From the NCBI GenBank assembly GCA_964539785.1, contig CAZIJQ010000004.1:34311-98310 (forward strand): a stretch of DNA of 64,000 bases, given 5' to 3'. This stretch comes from JABMPO01 sp964539785. Lineage in GTDB: Bacteria > Fidelibacterota > Marinisomatia > Marinisomatales > TCS56. This document shows positions 45,240-54,826 of the stretch, piece by piece. The notes under the pieces were generated by a model, which ran no database searches, was not told the origin of the DNA, and saw only the letters and a program-made list of their open reading frames with translations. The translations under genes were made by a program, and so were the position numbers. How positions within the stretch are numbered: the stretch's first letter is position 1; each line of letters opens with the position of its first letter.

Positions 45240-46460
45240 CTATTTGGTTGCCGCGATGTAGGTTAATATAAGCGAAGCTAATGACGCAATGACTTGCAAA
45301 AGACTCATTTCGCCGAAAATCACATTTTTTGTAGTCCTTGGCACAATAATTACATCTCCTCGCTGTACAACTACCATCTGACCCTTCTCAGTGCTACCAT
45401 CCAGATGACGTGTAAAAACTTTTTCGGGGTCGCCTTCTATAGAATTTCCGCCAGCCATACTAATATAATCACCAGCCAAAAACCCAGAATTGTATTTGTA
45501 GCCCCCTGGAGCTTGAACAAAACCATTTACCATTACACCGCGCTCGCTCAGTATGTCAATTATATCACCAGCCTGAAGAATTGTAGTACTGAATTGTTCT
45601 AAAGAGATCGAGTTGAATTCAAGTCCATTATTGCCTTTTCTGGTGATTACTATATCGTCAAGACTGGCATTTTCGTTGAATTTTGTTCGGCGCCATAGAT
45701 ATCTCTCCAGTGTTTCACCTGATTTAATGATATCATACCCACGATTATCAACCGATCCGCGGATTACAATTCCTTCGCTCTTAATGTCTCCAAATGGTAT
45801 TCTTATAACATCCCCTTCCAGAAAAGTGGGATTATGCTCCAAGTCACCATCCGACCAATAATTAAAGAAATCAATACTACTATTAGAATCATCCATGTGT
45901 TTAATGACAATATCAAATTCCCGGGCAAATTGATGAAAACCATCGGCATATTCAATGATTTCATGAAGACGAGTTGTTGGATTCACTATATAAAACCCCG
46001 GTATATTTACGGCACCAGTAATCTGGATTTTGAAATTCCGTAATGTCAACAAGGAAAGATTTACTTTAGCATTTAAATAGGCTTCCTGTATAATAAACTG
46101 TTCTACTTCCGTAATAACATTACTTAATGGTTTTCCGGCAACAGCTATTACGCCGACTGATGGAATCAATAACTCCCCGGTGGGACTTACCAGCAGCGTC
46201 ATATTAATATTTTCAGCGGTCAATATATTGAGAGTAAATTTATCCCCGGGTCCTATAATATAAGTATCAGGATCAATTACCTGTTCCTGGGCAAAGATAA
46301 TCTCTTCTTCACCAATTGTATAGTAAATATTATCGGGATTATCGGCTTCTTCGTACTGGTAACGACCAAATTCTTGGCTATGAATGACATTTGATATGAT
46401 TAATAACAAAAATAAATGTATTCCAAATATTTTCCGGCGAAATGGATTCAATAATTTCAT
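45240..46460 (-). CDS. Wza-like polysaccharide export protein
   Basis: This 406-residue protein has an N-terminal signal peptide (GIHLFLLLIISNVIHSQ) and the polysaccharide biosynthesis/export domain (IIGPGDKFTLNILTAEN, LIPSVGVIAVAGKPLSNV). Soluble ligand-binding beta-grasp repeats follow (VQITGAVNIPGFY, IVIRGSVDNRGYD, VMVNGFVQAPGGY). A hydrophobic helix of about 20 residues ends the chain, like the membrane-spanning helix of Wza. There is no lipobox Cys, unlike E. coli Wza. It exports the polymer through the outer membrane. Confidence 0.88.
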   Translation of the reverse strand: MKLLNPFRRKIFGIHLFLLLIISNVIHSQEFGRYQYEEADNPDNIYYTIGEEEIIFAQEQVIDPDTYIIGPGDKFTLNILTAENINMTLLVSPTGELLIPSVGVIAVAGKPLSNVITEVEQFIIQEAYLNAKVNLSLLTLRNFKIQITGAVNIPGFYIVNPTTRLHEIIEYADGFHQFAREFDIVIKHMDDSNSSIDFFNYWSDGDLEHNPTFLEGDVIRIPFGDIKSEGIVIRGSVDNRGYDIIKSGETLERYLWRRTKFNENASLDDIVITRKGNNGLEFNSISLEQFSTTILQAGDIIDILSERGVMVNGFVQAPGGYKYNSGFLAGDYISMAGGNSIEGDPEKVFTRHLDGSTEKGQMVVVQRGDVIIVPRTTKNVIFGEMSLLQVIASLASLILTYIAATK

Positions 46461-46621
46461 TTTTTCAACCTACTTGTATGCTGCTTATATAATTCTCGCT
46501 TATTTAACAATTTATGTCTTCCTCAATTGTCGATTAGTGACATAGTTCAGTTTATTATGTCAATCAAATGCTTCAATTCAATTCTAATTGGTTTAAGAAT
46601 GACTTGCTTCATTGGTTAACA

Positions 46622-47950
46622 TTAAGTTTGATTTGTGTAAACGGCGAACATCCGACCAACATTCTCATAAGTAAAACCTAATCTCTTCAATTCCACTGGT
46701 CGGAAAATGTTTCGGGTATCCAGAATAATCTTTTTTGATAACCGCTTTCCCAGATCTTCCAGGTCCAACCCGCGGAATTCATTCCACTCGGTCATAATTG
46801 CAACTGCATCAGCATCCTGTACAGCCTGTTGCCAACCATCACAGTAGATCAGGTCAGGGAATATTTTTTTCATGGAATCAGCGGCAATTGGATCGTAGGC
46901 ACGTACATTGGCGCCACCTTTTAATAATCCCTCAATCATTATTATTGCAGCCGAATCACGGATATCATCGGTTTGGGGTTTAAAACTCAAACCAAGGACA
47001 GCAATCTGCTTACCGGCAAAACTTCCGTCCACCAAATTCCGCAGTTTATTTACCATTCTTTGTTTTTGTAAATCATTGGCGGAAATAGCCGCTTTGACAG
47101 TAGAAATATTGATTCCCTGATTATCAGCCATAGCCACTAGAGCGTTGGTATCTTTTGGAAAACAGGACCCGCCATAACCCGGACCAGGGTGTAGAAATTT
47201 TGGGCTAATTCTGCCATCCAGACCCATCGCCCGGGCAACCTGATGAATATCGCCTTCAATTTCTTCACAAAGATTGGCGATTTCATTAATAAAGCTGATC
47301 TTCAAGGCCAGGAAAGCATTACTAGCGTATTTAATTGTTTCAGCAGTTGCAATGTTGGTTAGAACAATCGGAGTCTCATTAATGTATAGGGGGCGGTAAA
47401 CATCCTTCATTACCTCAAATGCCCGTTCATTTTCGGCGCCGATTACTACTCTATCCGGCCATAAGAAATCTTTCACAGCAGCGCCTTCGCGAAGAAATTC
47501 GGGATTTGAGACATAATCAAATTCAGTGTTGTTATTAATTGATTTAATAATATCAATAACTTTCTGGCCCGTACCAATTGGTACAGTACTTTTAGTACAG
47601 ATCAATTTATAACCGCGAAGATTTTTCCCGATTTGCCGGGCAACCGCTAACACTGCGGATATGTCTGCTTCACCATGTTCACCCTGTGGGGTTCCAACTG
47701 CAATAAAAATTACATCGGATTGACTGATAGCTAAATCAAGATCCGTAGTGAAACTTAACCGTCCCGAATTAACGTTTCGGGCCAATACTTCTTCCAGCCC
47801 GGGCTCATAAATTGGAATCTCACCATTATTGAGCTTTTCAATTTTTTTTGTATCGATATCACAGCAAATTACTGTATTTCCAAAATCCGAAAGTCCGGCG
47901 CCGCCAACTAGCCCGACATAACCGGTACCGATAACCGTAATTGTTTTCAT
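46622..47950 (-). CDS. UDP-glucose 6-dehydrogenase
   Basis: This enzyme oxidises UDP-glucose to UDP-glucuronate. The protein of about 442 residues has the NAD-binding ITVIGTGYVGLVGG, VGTPQGEHGEAD, STVPIGTG, the SNPEFLREGAAVKDF motif, ASNAFLALKISFINEIA, and the catalytic Cys in GGSCFPKDTNAL. The C-terminal domain has LGLSFKPQTDDIRDSAAI. The ATG at 47950 was chosen; a GTG three codons earlier is also open. It supplies uronic acid for the polysaccharide. The family also includes UDP-ManNAc dehydrogenases, but motifs favour UDP-glucose. Confidence 0.93.
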   Translation of the reverse strand: MKTITVIGTGYVGLVGGAGLSDFGNTVICCDIDTKKIEKLNNGEIPIYEPGLEEVLARNVNSGRLSFTTDLDLAISQSDVIFIAVGTPQGEHGEADISAVLAVARQIGKNLRGYKLICTKSTVPIGTGQKVIDIIKSINNNTEFDYVSNPEFLREGAAVKDFLWPDRVVIGAENERAFEVMKDVYRPLYINETPIVLTNIATAETIKYASNAFLALKISFINEIANLCEEIEGDIHQVARAMGLDGRISPKFLHPGPGYGGSCFPKDTNALVAMADNQGINISTVKAAISANDLQKQRMVNKLRNLVDGSFAGKQIAVLGLSFKPQTDDIRDSAAIIMIEGLLKGGANVRAYDPIAADSMKKIFPDLIYCDGWQQAVQDADAVAIMTEWNEFRGLDLEDLGKRLSKKIILDTRNIFRPVELKRLGFTYENVGRMFAVYTNQT

Positions 47951-48016
47951 TTTACTCACAATATTTAAGCGTTAAACCTACATTAATTTGCCAATATGAA
48001 GAAATATGAATAAAGC

Positions 48017-50131
48017 TTATTGCAAACCAAATCTTCTTCTGATTATCCACTCAATTACCAAAAATAAAAGCAAAATTATTAACACGAAATACTCTTCACC
48101 AAATTTGATTATCTGTTTAGAAGTTGTGGTAATATACTCCTGCTCCAATAATTCATTCAGATTGAAACGAGTATTCCAATCAAAATAGCTACCGGCGCTG
48201 TTTTCGGCAACCCGTTGGAGCATATTGCGATTCACAAAAACCTTGTTTAATTCAATCTGTCCTTCGGATACGGAAAATATACCAGTCTGGGAATCGCTGG
48301 TGTTACCCTCATCAACCATAATCTCAAATTGATACTGACCTGGCTGAGCAGCCCACAACTCACCTTCCCATCGTTCAAATTTTGAAGAATACTCAAGTTC
48401 AGTCGTTGATAATTGGGTTCCATTTTGCATAACCCGAATGAAGGCTTTGGTATCAGGCGATTTTTCAATTGTCTTTTCGGCCATTTTACCCGTTACTGCA
48501 ATCATTTCACCTTGCTGATATACCTCTTTATTCAATCGAAAATACAATTTTTCAGCACCACTGGTTCTAAGCAACCAGCCAACAATGCTGGTCCATAATT
48601 GCTCAGCCAACAAGCTGGATTTTGTTTCGCTTAATTTATAATGCAACTGGTAATAGCCCGGAGCCGTCCAAATAAAACTGCGCAGTCCATCCTGCTCGTT
48701 ATAAATAATCAAAGGCAACTCAACCGGTCCTGATAAATAGGCTAATGGTGCCACATCCGAAAGTAATGACTCCACCTGAATACCCGGAGTTATCGGTGGC
48801 AACTGACTTGCCGCAGATAAATCATTGGAATTAAATCCCTGCGCCAGCGGACTGGTAATGAAATCTTCCGTGAAATACCAGTTGTAAGTTTTGTCTTCAG
48901 CAACAATATCCCCGATCGATCGTAAATGAAAAAATGGGAACAGCGTTTGACCATTCTTATTATCAATATCGGGTCCTATCAGCCATGCCAGTGAGGATTG
49001 CTGAGCGCCCAATTTTCGAGCAAATATCCGTTGCCATTGTCGACTCGGTTGCTGGGTAGGAAAATTATCGAATATTATTAGATCGTATTTTGTCTCCCAG
49101 AAATTCTTAATTGGGGGACTAAATTCAGCATTTTTCTGAATGAAATGCTGTATACTGATTCGTGATTGTTTATTCAACAGATCTTTTATCAGTGTGGTAT
49201 TATAATTTGGGGCACCGGTTACCAGGGCAACTCCATAGCGATCCTTCAGCATCGTAACTTCAAAATCCTGGCGATTATTCTGAATATTAATTTCGTCAGC
49301 TACGGAAGAAGCAACCAGTTTGTATTTATTTTTCCCCAGCTTTTGTGGCGTGAACTGGAATCGCACCTGCTGCTGTGAGTTTTGCCCATAAACGGTAATA
49401 AAACGCGAGCCGATTGGCTCACCATCGTGCATTAACATTATACTGACTCGGCTTTCTACCGGTCCAATCGATGCTATGCGGGCGGTTAAAGTCAGATCAT
49501 CGCCTTTTATTGCCACCGTTGGTACATCAATGGAACTGATTGATATATCAACCATCGGCGTCGTATCACCGATACCAATTGTAAAAATTGGAATTCCGGA
49601 TTCAACCGCCAATTGCCCGGGATTAGTCCCCTGCGTCGGTTGTCCATCGGTAATTATTATTGCCCCGGAATAATAATTTTCATCCAGGGCATTGATGTGG
49701 CTGATCACATTTCCAAGATCGGTAGAACTTCCGGCAGCATCGATTGCTGGACCCGCCGTGATCTCGGTAATATCCTGGGAAAAACCGAATGTTTCCAAAT
49801 CGATGTCGCGACGAATAAATTCATTAATCAATTCGCTTATGCCATTATTCACTGCAGCCAATGAGAAATTCTGATGGTAATCCATGCTTAAGGAATTATC
49901 GAGATACAAATTCCATTTCTTGACCTGCGTTTCACTATTTCGAACGGTAAGCTTGGGCTGGCATAATAATGCTATGCAGATGGCAAAAACCACTAACCTC
50001 AAACCAAATAAAAATCTAACAAAACGCTGTGACCGGATAGATCGGAAGCCAATTACCAATACGATACCAATTAAAAGCAAGCCTCCCCACCACCAGATAT
50101 CCAGCGGTCGCAAAATTTCCAGATTGAGCAT
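48017..50131 (-). CDS. von Willebrand A-domain membrane protein
   Basis: The 704-residue protein begins with two membrane helices (about 12-28 and 40-58). A VWA domain with MIDAS residues follows: the DNSLSM motif (about 78-83), a Thr/Ser in GSSTDLGNV, and IIITDGQPTQGTN. Later parts show beta-rich CARDB-like stretches (LTLTARIASIGPVES), a glutamine amidotransferase-like region (YDLIIFDNFPTQ) and a final membrane helix (VLIILLLFLVIEWIIRRRFG). The layout resembles large BatA/VWA membrane proteins of FCB bacteria whose function is unknown. It overlaps the tsaD stop as TAATG. Confidence 0.8.
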   Translation of the reverse strand: MLNLEILRPLDIWWWGGLLLIGIVLVIGFRSIRSQRFVRFLFGLRLVVFAICIALLCQPKLTVRNSETQVKKWNLYLDNSLSMDYHQNFSLAAVNNGISELINEFIRRDIDLETFGFSQDITEITAGPAIDAAGSSTDLGNVISHINALDENYYSGAIIITDGQPTQGTNPGQLAVESGIPIFTIGIGDTTPMVDISISSIDVPTVAIKGDDLTLTARIASIGPVESRVSIMLMHDGEPIGSRFITVYGQNSQQQVRFQFTPQKLGKNKYKLVASSVADEINIQNNRQDFEVTMLKDRYGVALVTGAPNYNTTLIKDLLNKQSRISIQHFIQKNAEFSPPIKNFWETKYDLIIFDNFPTQQPSRQWQRIFARKLGAQQSSLAWLIGPDIDNKNGQTLFPFFHLRSIGDIVAEDKTYNWYFTEDFITSPLAQGFNSNDLSAASQLPPITPGIQVESLLSDVAPLAYLSGPVELPLIIYNEQDGLRSFIWTAPGYYQLHYKLSETKSSLLAEQLWTSIVGWLLRTSGAEKLYFRLNKEVYQQGEMIAVTGKMAEKTIEKSPDTKAFIRVMQNGTQLSTTELEYSSKFERWEGELWAAQPGQYQFEIMVDEGNTSDSQTGIFSVSEGQIELNKVFVNRNMLQRVAENSAGSYFDWNTRFNLNELLEQEYITTTSKQIIKFGEEYFVLIILLLFLVIEWIIRRRFGLQ

Positions 50132-51132
50132 TAAATATTTTCCAGGGAAAAATTGGGTTCAATGGAAAATATCAATTCAGAATGTCGACCAGCAGACAAA
50201 TACTGCTCTCCCAAAAAGGCAATCATGGCGGCGTTGTCCGTACAGAGCGCCAAATCTGGAAACAATACCTTTATTTTTCCGGGAAACGCTGAATCAATCT
50301 GGTTACGTAGATAATTATTTGCTGCTACACCACCCGCAATTACACAAGTCTTTACACCCGTTTTGTCAACCGCCTGTCTGAGCTTTTTTATTAAAACGGC
50401 AATGATTGCAGCCTGATAACTGGCCGCCACATCCTTTAATTCCGTGCTGATTTTACCATTTCTGATATCATCCATATAGTACAGCAAGGATGTTTTCAGA
50501 CCACTGAAGCTGAATTCCAACTCCGGCTTATTGATAAATGCTCTGGGGAAATTGACCGCTGTGGGGTTGCCATCCAGAGCCAGTCTTTCAATTTCCGGTC
50601 CACCGGGATATTTCAGTCCGAGAACACGAGCTCCCTTATCAAAAGCTTCACCCGCGGCATCATCGCGAGTGGTTCCCAGCATGGTATATTTACCCAACTG
50701 TTCAACATGCCATAATTGGGTGTGACCGCCGGAAACGAGTAGGCATACAAATGGATATTGCAGTTCCGGATCGGCTAGAAAATTTGCATAAATGTGTGCT
50801 TCTAAATGATTAACGCCGATTATTGGGCAGTCTAACCCAATCGCCAGACCTTTCGCAAAACAGACTCCCGTCAGTAATGTTCCGGCCAGCCCCGGTCCTC
50901 TAGTAACCGCAATTCCCTCTAGATCATTGATTTTTATTCCTGAACGGATGATGGCTTCATTAACAATCGAGTTCAGATACCGTTCGTGTTCTCGGGCTGC
51001 CAACTCAGGCACTACTCCGCCGAATCTGGTATGGATTTCCTGTGAATTAACTATGCTGGCGAGTATTTGTCCATTGGAGCAGATCGCAGCGGCTGTTTCA
51101 TCACAGGATGTTTCAATGCCTAATACGATCAA
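50131..51132 (-). CDS. tsaD: tRNA N6-adenosine threonylcarbamoyltransferase TsaD
   Basis: TsaD makes t6A at position 37 of ANN-reading tRNAs. The 333-residue protein has LGIETSCDETAAAI, GVVPELAAREHERYL, the metal ligands in VNHLEAHIYANF, LLVSGGHTQLW, and the C-terminal AGGVAANNYLR and TDNAAMIA motifs. The start is TTG at 51132, sharing four bases with the ybbR stop. Confidence 0.97.
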   Translation of the reverse strand: MIVLGIETSCDETAAAICSNGQILASIVNSQEIHTRFGGVVPELAAREHERYLNSIVNEAIIRSGIKINDLEGIAVTRGPGLAGTLLTGVCFAKGLAIGLDCPIIGVNHLEAHIYANFLADPELQYPFVCLLVSGGHTQLWHVEQLGKYTMLGTTRDDAAGEAFDKGARVLGLKYPGGPEIERLALDGNPTAVNFPRAFINKPELEFSFSGLKTSLLYYMDDIRNGKISTELKDVAASYQAAIIAVLIKKLRQAVDKTGVKTCVIAGGVAANNYLRNQIDSAFPGKIKVLFPDLALCTDNAAMIAFLGEQYLSAGRHSELIFSIEPNFSLENI

Positions 51133-52100
51133 TCCAATTCCTTGGTAGCGACCAGTTCAAGATTACGCGGTGACAGGTCACGCCAGGTCAGGAAGGGACT
51201 GTTCAAACTGACTGACGGCTCGTAAAATTGTTGGCGGGGATTCCATTGTCGTCTGAAATCAATAACAACGCCAATATCATCAGGATTTACCCCGGCAATC
51301 TGTTTAATTCCACCAGTAATTGTGAGGGATACAGTGGCTGGATTAACAAATACCCGCAGGTTCGGCAGGATATTGATTACGGAGACCGGTACATCGGTAA
51401 TGATTCTTTCACCTATTGCCTGAACATCCAAACTATATAAAATTTCCGGTTCGGACACATTAATTAGCCGATTCAATATTTCCAGCTCATAGTGGTGCTT
51501 AACTGGCTTATCAAGATTTAATAGGGTATCCTTTGGTAAATAAACCCGATCAATATCCTTTAATAATTCCTTTGGTCCGGAAATCTCGACTTCAGCAGGA
51601 GTTAATACAGGACCACCAAGAATCAGATGTCCGGGAGCCGGGTCAACAATTATTTTCTGTATCACCGGTACTTTTTTTACCATAATATCATCTAAGGCGA
51701 TATGCAGAGTGCGGGGATACACAACTTCAATGTAATCAATATCAAAAGTGCTGGGGATATCAATTTTCTGTGGATAACGTTCAAAATAATCATTCAGGAC
51801 GAATTCATAATCAGTTTGTATTCGCTCCAAATCAACTACCAGTTTGAGGTCGAGAATATTTTTCAGCAGGATTGCCTCCAGCAGTGCGCGTCCCGTTCCA
51901 CGAAACCTGACATTTGCAGTCCGGGGAATTTCCTGCCGTAACGTTTTCATAGCCTGGATGTTCCGAACTTCAATCGTTACTTCCAGATCAGTGGTAAACT
52001 CTTTTTGACTCGACACAAAGAGCCATAATAAAAACGCCAGCAGGAAAGCCCCGATTATCAGGCCAAACTGCTGGCGTGTAGGTAGTAATTTAAATGCCAA
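51129..52100 (-). CDS. YbbR-domain protein (CdaR-like)
   Basis: This 323-residue protein has one N-terminal membrane helix (QFGLIIGAFLLAFLLWLFVSS) and then several YbbR-type beta repeats, with segments such as FTTDLEVTIEVRN, VRFRGTGRALLEAIL and PAEVEISGPKELLKDID. CdaR regulates the diadenylate cyclase CdaA in Firmicutes, but no cdaA gene is seen here. The start codon appears to be TTG at 52100; there is no ATG upstream in frame. It lies 28 bp after rpsA. Confidence 0.8.
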   Translation of the reverse strand: MAFKLLPTRQQFGLIIGAFLLAFLLWLFVSSQKEFTTDLEVTIEVRNIQAMKTLRQEIPRTANVRFRGTGRALLEAILLKNILDLKLVVDLERIQTDYEFVLNDYFERYPQKIDIPSTFDIDYIEVVYPRTLHIALDDIMVKKVPVIQKIIVDPAPGHLILGGPVLTPAEVEISGPKELLKDIDRVYLPKDTLLNLDKPVKHHYELEILNRLINVSEPEILYSLDVQAIGERIITDVPVSVINILPNLRVFVNPATVSLTITGGIKQIAGVNPDDIGVVIDFRRQWNPRQQFYEPSVSLNSPFLTWRDLSPRNLELVATKELD

Positions 52101-52128
52101 GGATTAACAACCCGGTTGGTATTGATTC

Positions 52129-54045
52129 CTAGTCTTCAGCTTCTGGTTTGTCAGCTTCCTTTTCCGCACTTTTCTCATCATCAGATTGATTTAGCGCATC
52201 AGGTATTTCGATCTTTTCAGAAGCCGGTTCTTCCTGATTCTCAAGAAAATCAGAGATGTCATCCGATTTACCCTTTTTCTCATCCACTGTCAGATCATCA
52301 ACAAAAAGGATAACTTTTTTATCATCTGGCTTGACTTCCATGACCACTCCTGAGACAACTGAGCCTGGTTTATATTTACGAGCCATGCCTTTACGATCAC
52401 GCTTTGACAATTTTGTAATAGGAATGATACCTTCCACATCCTGTTCTAATTGCAGGATAATACCCTTATCCAGAACCCGAATAACTTCACCTTCCACCTG
52501 CTTACCACTGGTGAAATATAGTATTATTTCCGGCCAGGGATCATCACTTACCTGCTTAAGACCCAGTGAAATGCGTCGGCTTTCCCGTGAAACTTCCAGA
52601 ACCCGAACTTCAACATCCTGATTCTTCTCGACAATTTCCTTGGGATGTCTGATTACTTTAGTCCATGATAAATCGGAAACATGAATCAGTCCGTCAATAC
52701 CTTCAGCCAATTCGACAAATGCCCCAAATTGGGTCAAATTGATAATTTTACCTTTCTGCACGGTTCCAATCATGAAGCGATCTTCAATTTCATCCCAGGG
52801 GTCCGGCTGTAATTGTTTCGCACCGAGACTGATTTTCCGTTCTTCTGAATCAATCGATAACACCATAGCATCTACTTCATCACCCATGGAAAATAACTCC
52901 GATGGATTGCGAACATGGCGGGTCCAGGACATTTCGGAAACATGAATCAAACCTTCAACTCCCGGTTCGATTTCAACAAAGACACCATAATTGGTCATGC
53001 TGACGACCTTGCCCTTAATTGTCGATTCGATGGGATACTTGGTATCAACATCTTCCCAGGGGTGGGGTGTCAATTGTTTCAGCCCCAGTGAAACACGTTT
53101 CTTCTCCTTGTCATAATCTATGACTTTAACCATCAAAGTATCATCCATTGCAACTACCTCGGATGGATGATTTACACGTCCCCAAGATAAATCAGTAATA
53201 TGCAATAGCCCATCAATACCACCAAGATCGATAAATACTCCGAAATCGGTGATATTCTTAACACGGCCTTCAAGCACCTGACCGGCCTCAAGCTTGTCAA
53301 ACAAGGCTTCGCGCTGCTCTTTCAGACTTTCTTCAAGGATAACCTTGTGTGAAACTACAATATTTTTTCTAGTCTCGTTCAATTTTACGATTCGTAGATC
53401 GATTTCCTGATCAAGATAACGATCAAAATCCTGTACCGGTCGAACGTCGATCTGCGAACCGGGCAGGAAGGCCTGTACACTATTCAAATCAACGATCATA
53501 CCGCCTTTTATACGACGGACAATCTTACCTGTGATAATCTCTTCATTATCAAAATATTCTTTAATTTCACGCCAGCGTCGCATGAAATCTGCTTTTTCCT
53601 TGGATAATACGGTTTTCCCGCTGCGATCTTCGATATATTCCAGGAAGACTTCCATTTTCTCACCAATTTTTGGTGTTTCATCATGGAATTCGGCCCGATT
53701 TATAATACCTTCGGATTTGAAACCGATATCAACCAGCACTTCCTTATCGTTCAAACCGATAATCCGGCCTGTGATCACCTGATTTTCCGAGATATCAGAG
53801 ATTGTGCTGAAATATAATTGTTTTAATTCCGGTGATATTTCGGCCTCGGTGGTACTCTCGTCCAGCTCACGTTTGGAAACAATTTTAATGTTATCGAAAA
53901 TTTGGGGGTTTAAATAATCAATTTCCGGTATTACTTCCTGGGCAGCAGGTGATTCTTCAACTACTGTTGTTTCCTCACTGACTACTTCTGATGCAACTTC
54001 AGTGGTCTCTTCAACTACCTTTTCCGGTTGTTTTTTATCAGTCAT
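52129..54045 (-). CDS. rpsA: 30S ribosomal protein S1
   Basis: This 638-residue protein has six S1 RNA-binding repeats, e.g. NITDFGVFIDLGGIDGLLHITDLSW, SMTNYGVFVEIEPGVEGLIHVSEMSW and NLTQFGAFVELAEGIDGLIHVSDLSW; only the cores DFGVFIDLG, NYGVFVEIE and QFGAFVELA are diagnostic. It helps mRNA bind to the 30S subunit. The N-terminal 40 residues are Glu/Val/Thr-rich and the last 50 are Glu/Asp-rich, long acidic tails. An AAGG ribosome binding site precedes the ATG. It follows cmk by 14 bp, as in many bacteria. Confidence 0.97.
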   Translation of the reverse strand: MTDKKQPEKVVEETTEVASEVVSEETTVVEESPAAQEVIPEIDYLNPQIFDNIKIVSKRELDESTTEAEISPELKQLYFSTISDISENQVITGRIIGLNDKEVLVDIGFKSEGIINRAEFHDETPKIGEKMEVFLEYIEDRSGKTVLSKEKADFMRRWREIKEYFDNEEIITGKIVRRIKGGMIVDLNSVQAFLPGSQIDVRPVQDFDRYLDQEIDLRIVKLNETRKNIVVSHKVILEESLKEQREALFDKLEAGQVLEGRVKNITDFGVFIDLGGIDGLLHITDLSWGRVNHPSEVVAMDDTLMVKVIDYDKEKKRVSLGLKQLTPHPWEDVDTKYPIESTIKGKVVSMTNYGVFVEIEPGVEGLIHVSEMSWTRHVRNPSELFSMGDEVDAMVLSIDSEERKISLGAKQLQPDPWDEIEDRFMIGTVQKGKIINLTQFGAFVELAEGIDGLIHVSDLSWTKVIRHPKEIVEKNQDVEVRVLEVSRESRRISLGLKQVSDDPWPEIILYFTSGKQVEGEVIRVLDKGIILQLEQDVEGIIPITKLSKRDRKGMARKYKPGSVVSGVVMEVKPDDKKVILFVDDLTVDEKKGKSDDISDFLENQEEPASEKIEIPDALNQSDDEKSAEKEADKPEAED

Positions 54046-54059
54046 TTCTATTACCTTAA

Positions 54060-54719
54060 TTACAATCGACTTTTAACCTGGTCGACAATCAGGGTTACTT
54101 GTTGTTCAATTGTGAGATTGGATGTATCAATTTCGATGGCATCAGCAGCTTTTCGGAGCGGTGAGTGTGCCCGGGATGAATCTTTTTGATCTCTGATTTT
54201 AAGATCATTAATCAAATCATCCAGTGACCGTCGTTCTCCCAGTCGATCCAGGTCAAGTTGCCGTCGATGGGCGCGGGCGGCGTAATCGGCAACGATAAAG
54301 AACTTGAATTCGGCCGCCGGAAAAACCACCGTCCCAATATCACGACCTTCAATCACGCAGTCCTGCCGATTACCAATCATACGTTGCATGACCACCATTG
54401 CTTCCCGGACCAGCGGCTCAGCACTGACGGCGCTTACATTGGCCGTCACCTTGACGGAACGGATTAACTCAGAAACATCACGGTCGTTTAGGCTGATTTG
54501 CGTCTCCTGATTCCGGGTTGACAGATCAAGGTCAATGCTATCCAACAAACCCTTCAGGGATTTTTGATCACTGGGGTCAATATTCTGTTCAATAGCAGCC
54601 AGGGTTACCGCACGGTACATTGCACCGGTATCCAGATAGGTAAAACTCAACCGTTCGGCAACCAGCCGGGCGGTTGTGCTTTTTCCGGAGGCGGCCGGAC
54701 CATCAATTGCTATGATCAT
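54060..54719 (-). CDS. cmk: cytidylate kinase
   Basis: This 219-residue enzyme phosphorylates CMP and dCMP. It has the P-loop IAIDGPAASGKSTTARLVAERL, YLDTGAMYRAVTLAA and the EGRDIGTVVFPAAEFKFFIVAD region, of which GRDIG is diagnostic. It directly precedes rpsA, the common cmk-rpsA order. Confidence 0.97.
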   Translation of the reverse strand: MIIAIDGPAASGKSTTARLVAERLSFTYLDTGAMYRAVTLAAIEQNIDPSDQKSLKGLLDSIDLDLSTRNQETQISLNDRDVSELIRSVKVTANVSAVSAEPLVREAMVVMQRMIGNRQDCVIEGRDIGTVVFPAAEFKFFIVADYAARAHRRQLDLDRLGERRSLDDLINDLKIRDQKDSSRAHSPLRKAADAIEIDTSNLTIEQQVTLIVDQVKSRL

Positions 54720-54826
54720 CTTTTTCCATTCTCAATTAGCTTATAAATTTAAACCTAACAAAAGATACAACCAATATTATTGCTGTATAATCTGCTCCAC
54801 CACAGGGATGCGTTGTATAATTCACA
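54720..54826. other. 107-bp gap before cmk
   Basis: An AT-rich intergenic stretch separates cmk from the 564-residue gene upstream. It may hold a promoter for cmk-rpsA. I see no confident -35/-10 pair and no hairpin with a T-run. Confidence 0.3.

Noticed and set aside
49884..50381. 165-codon plus-strand frame spanning the tsaD/VWA junction
   Set aside because: It overlaps two convincing minus-strand genes and is low-complexity and basic, with no domain.
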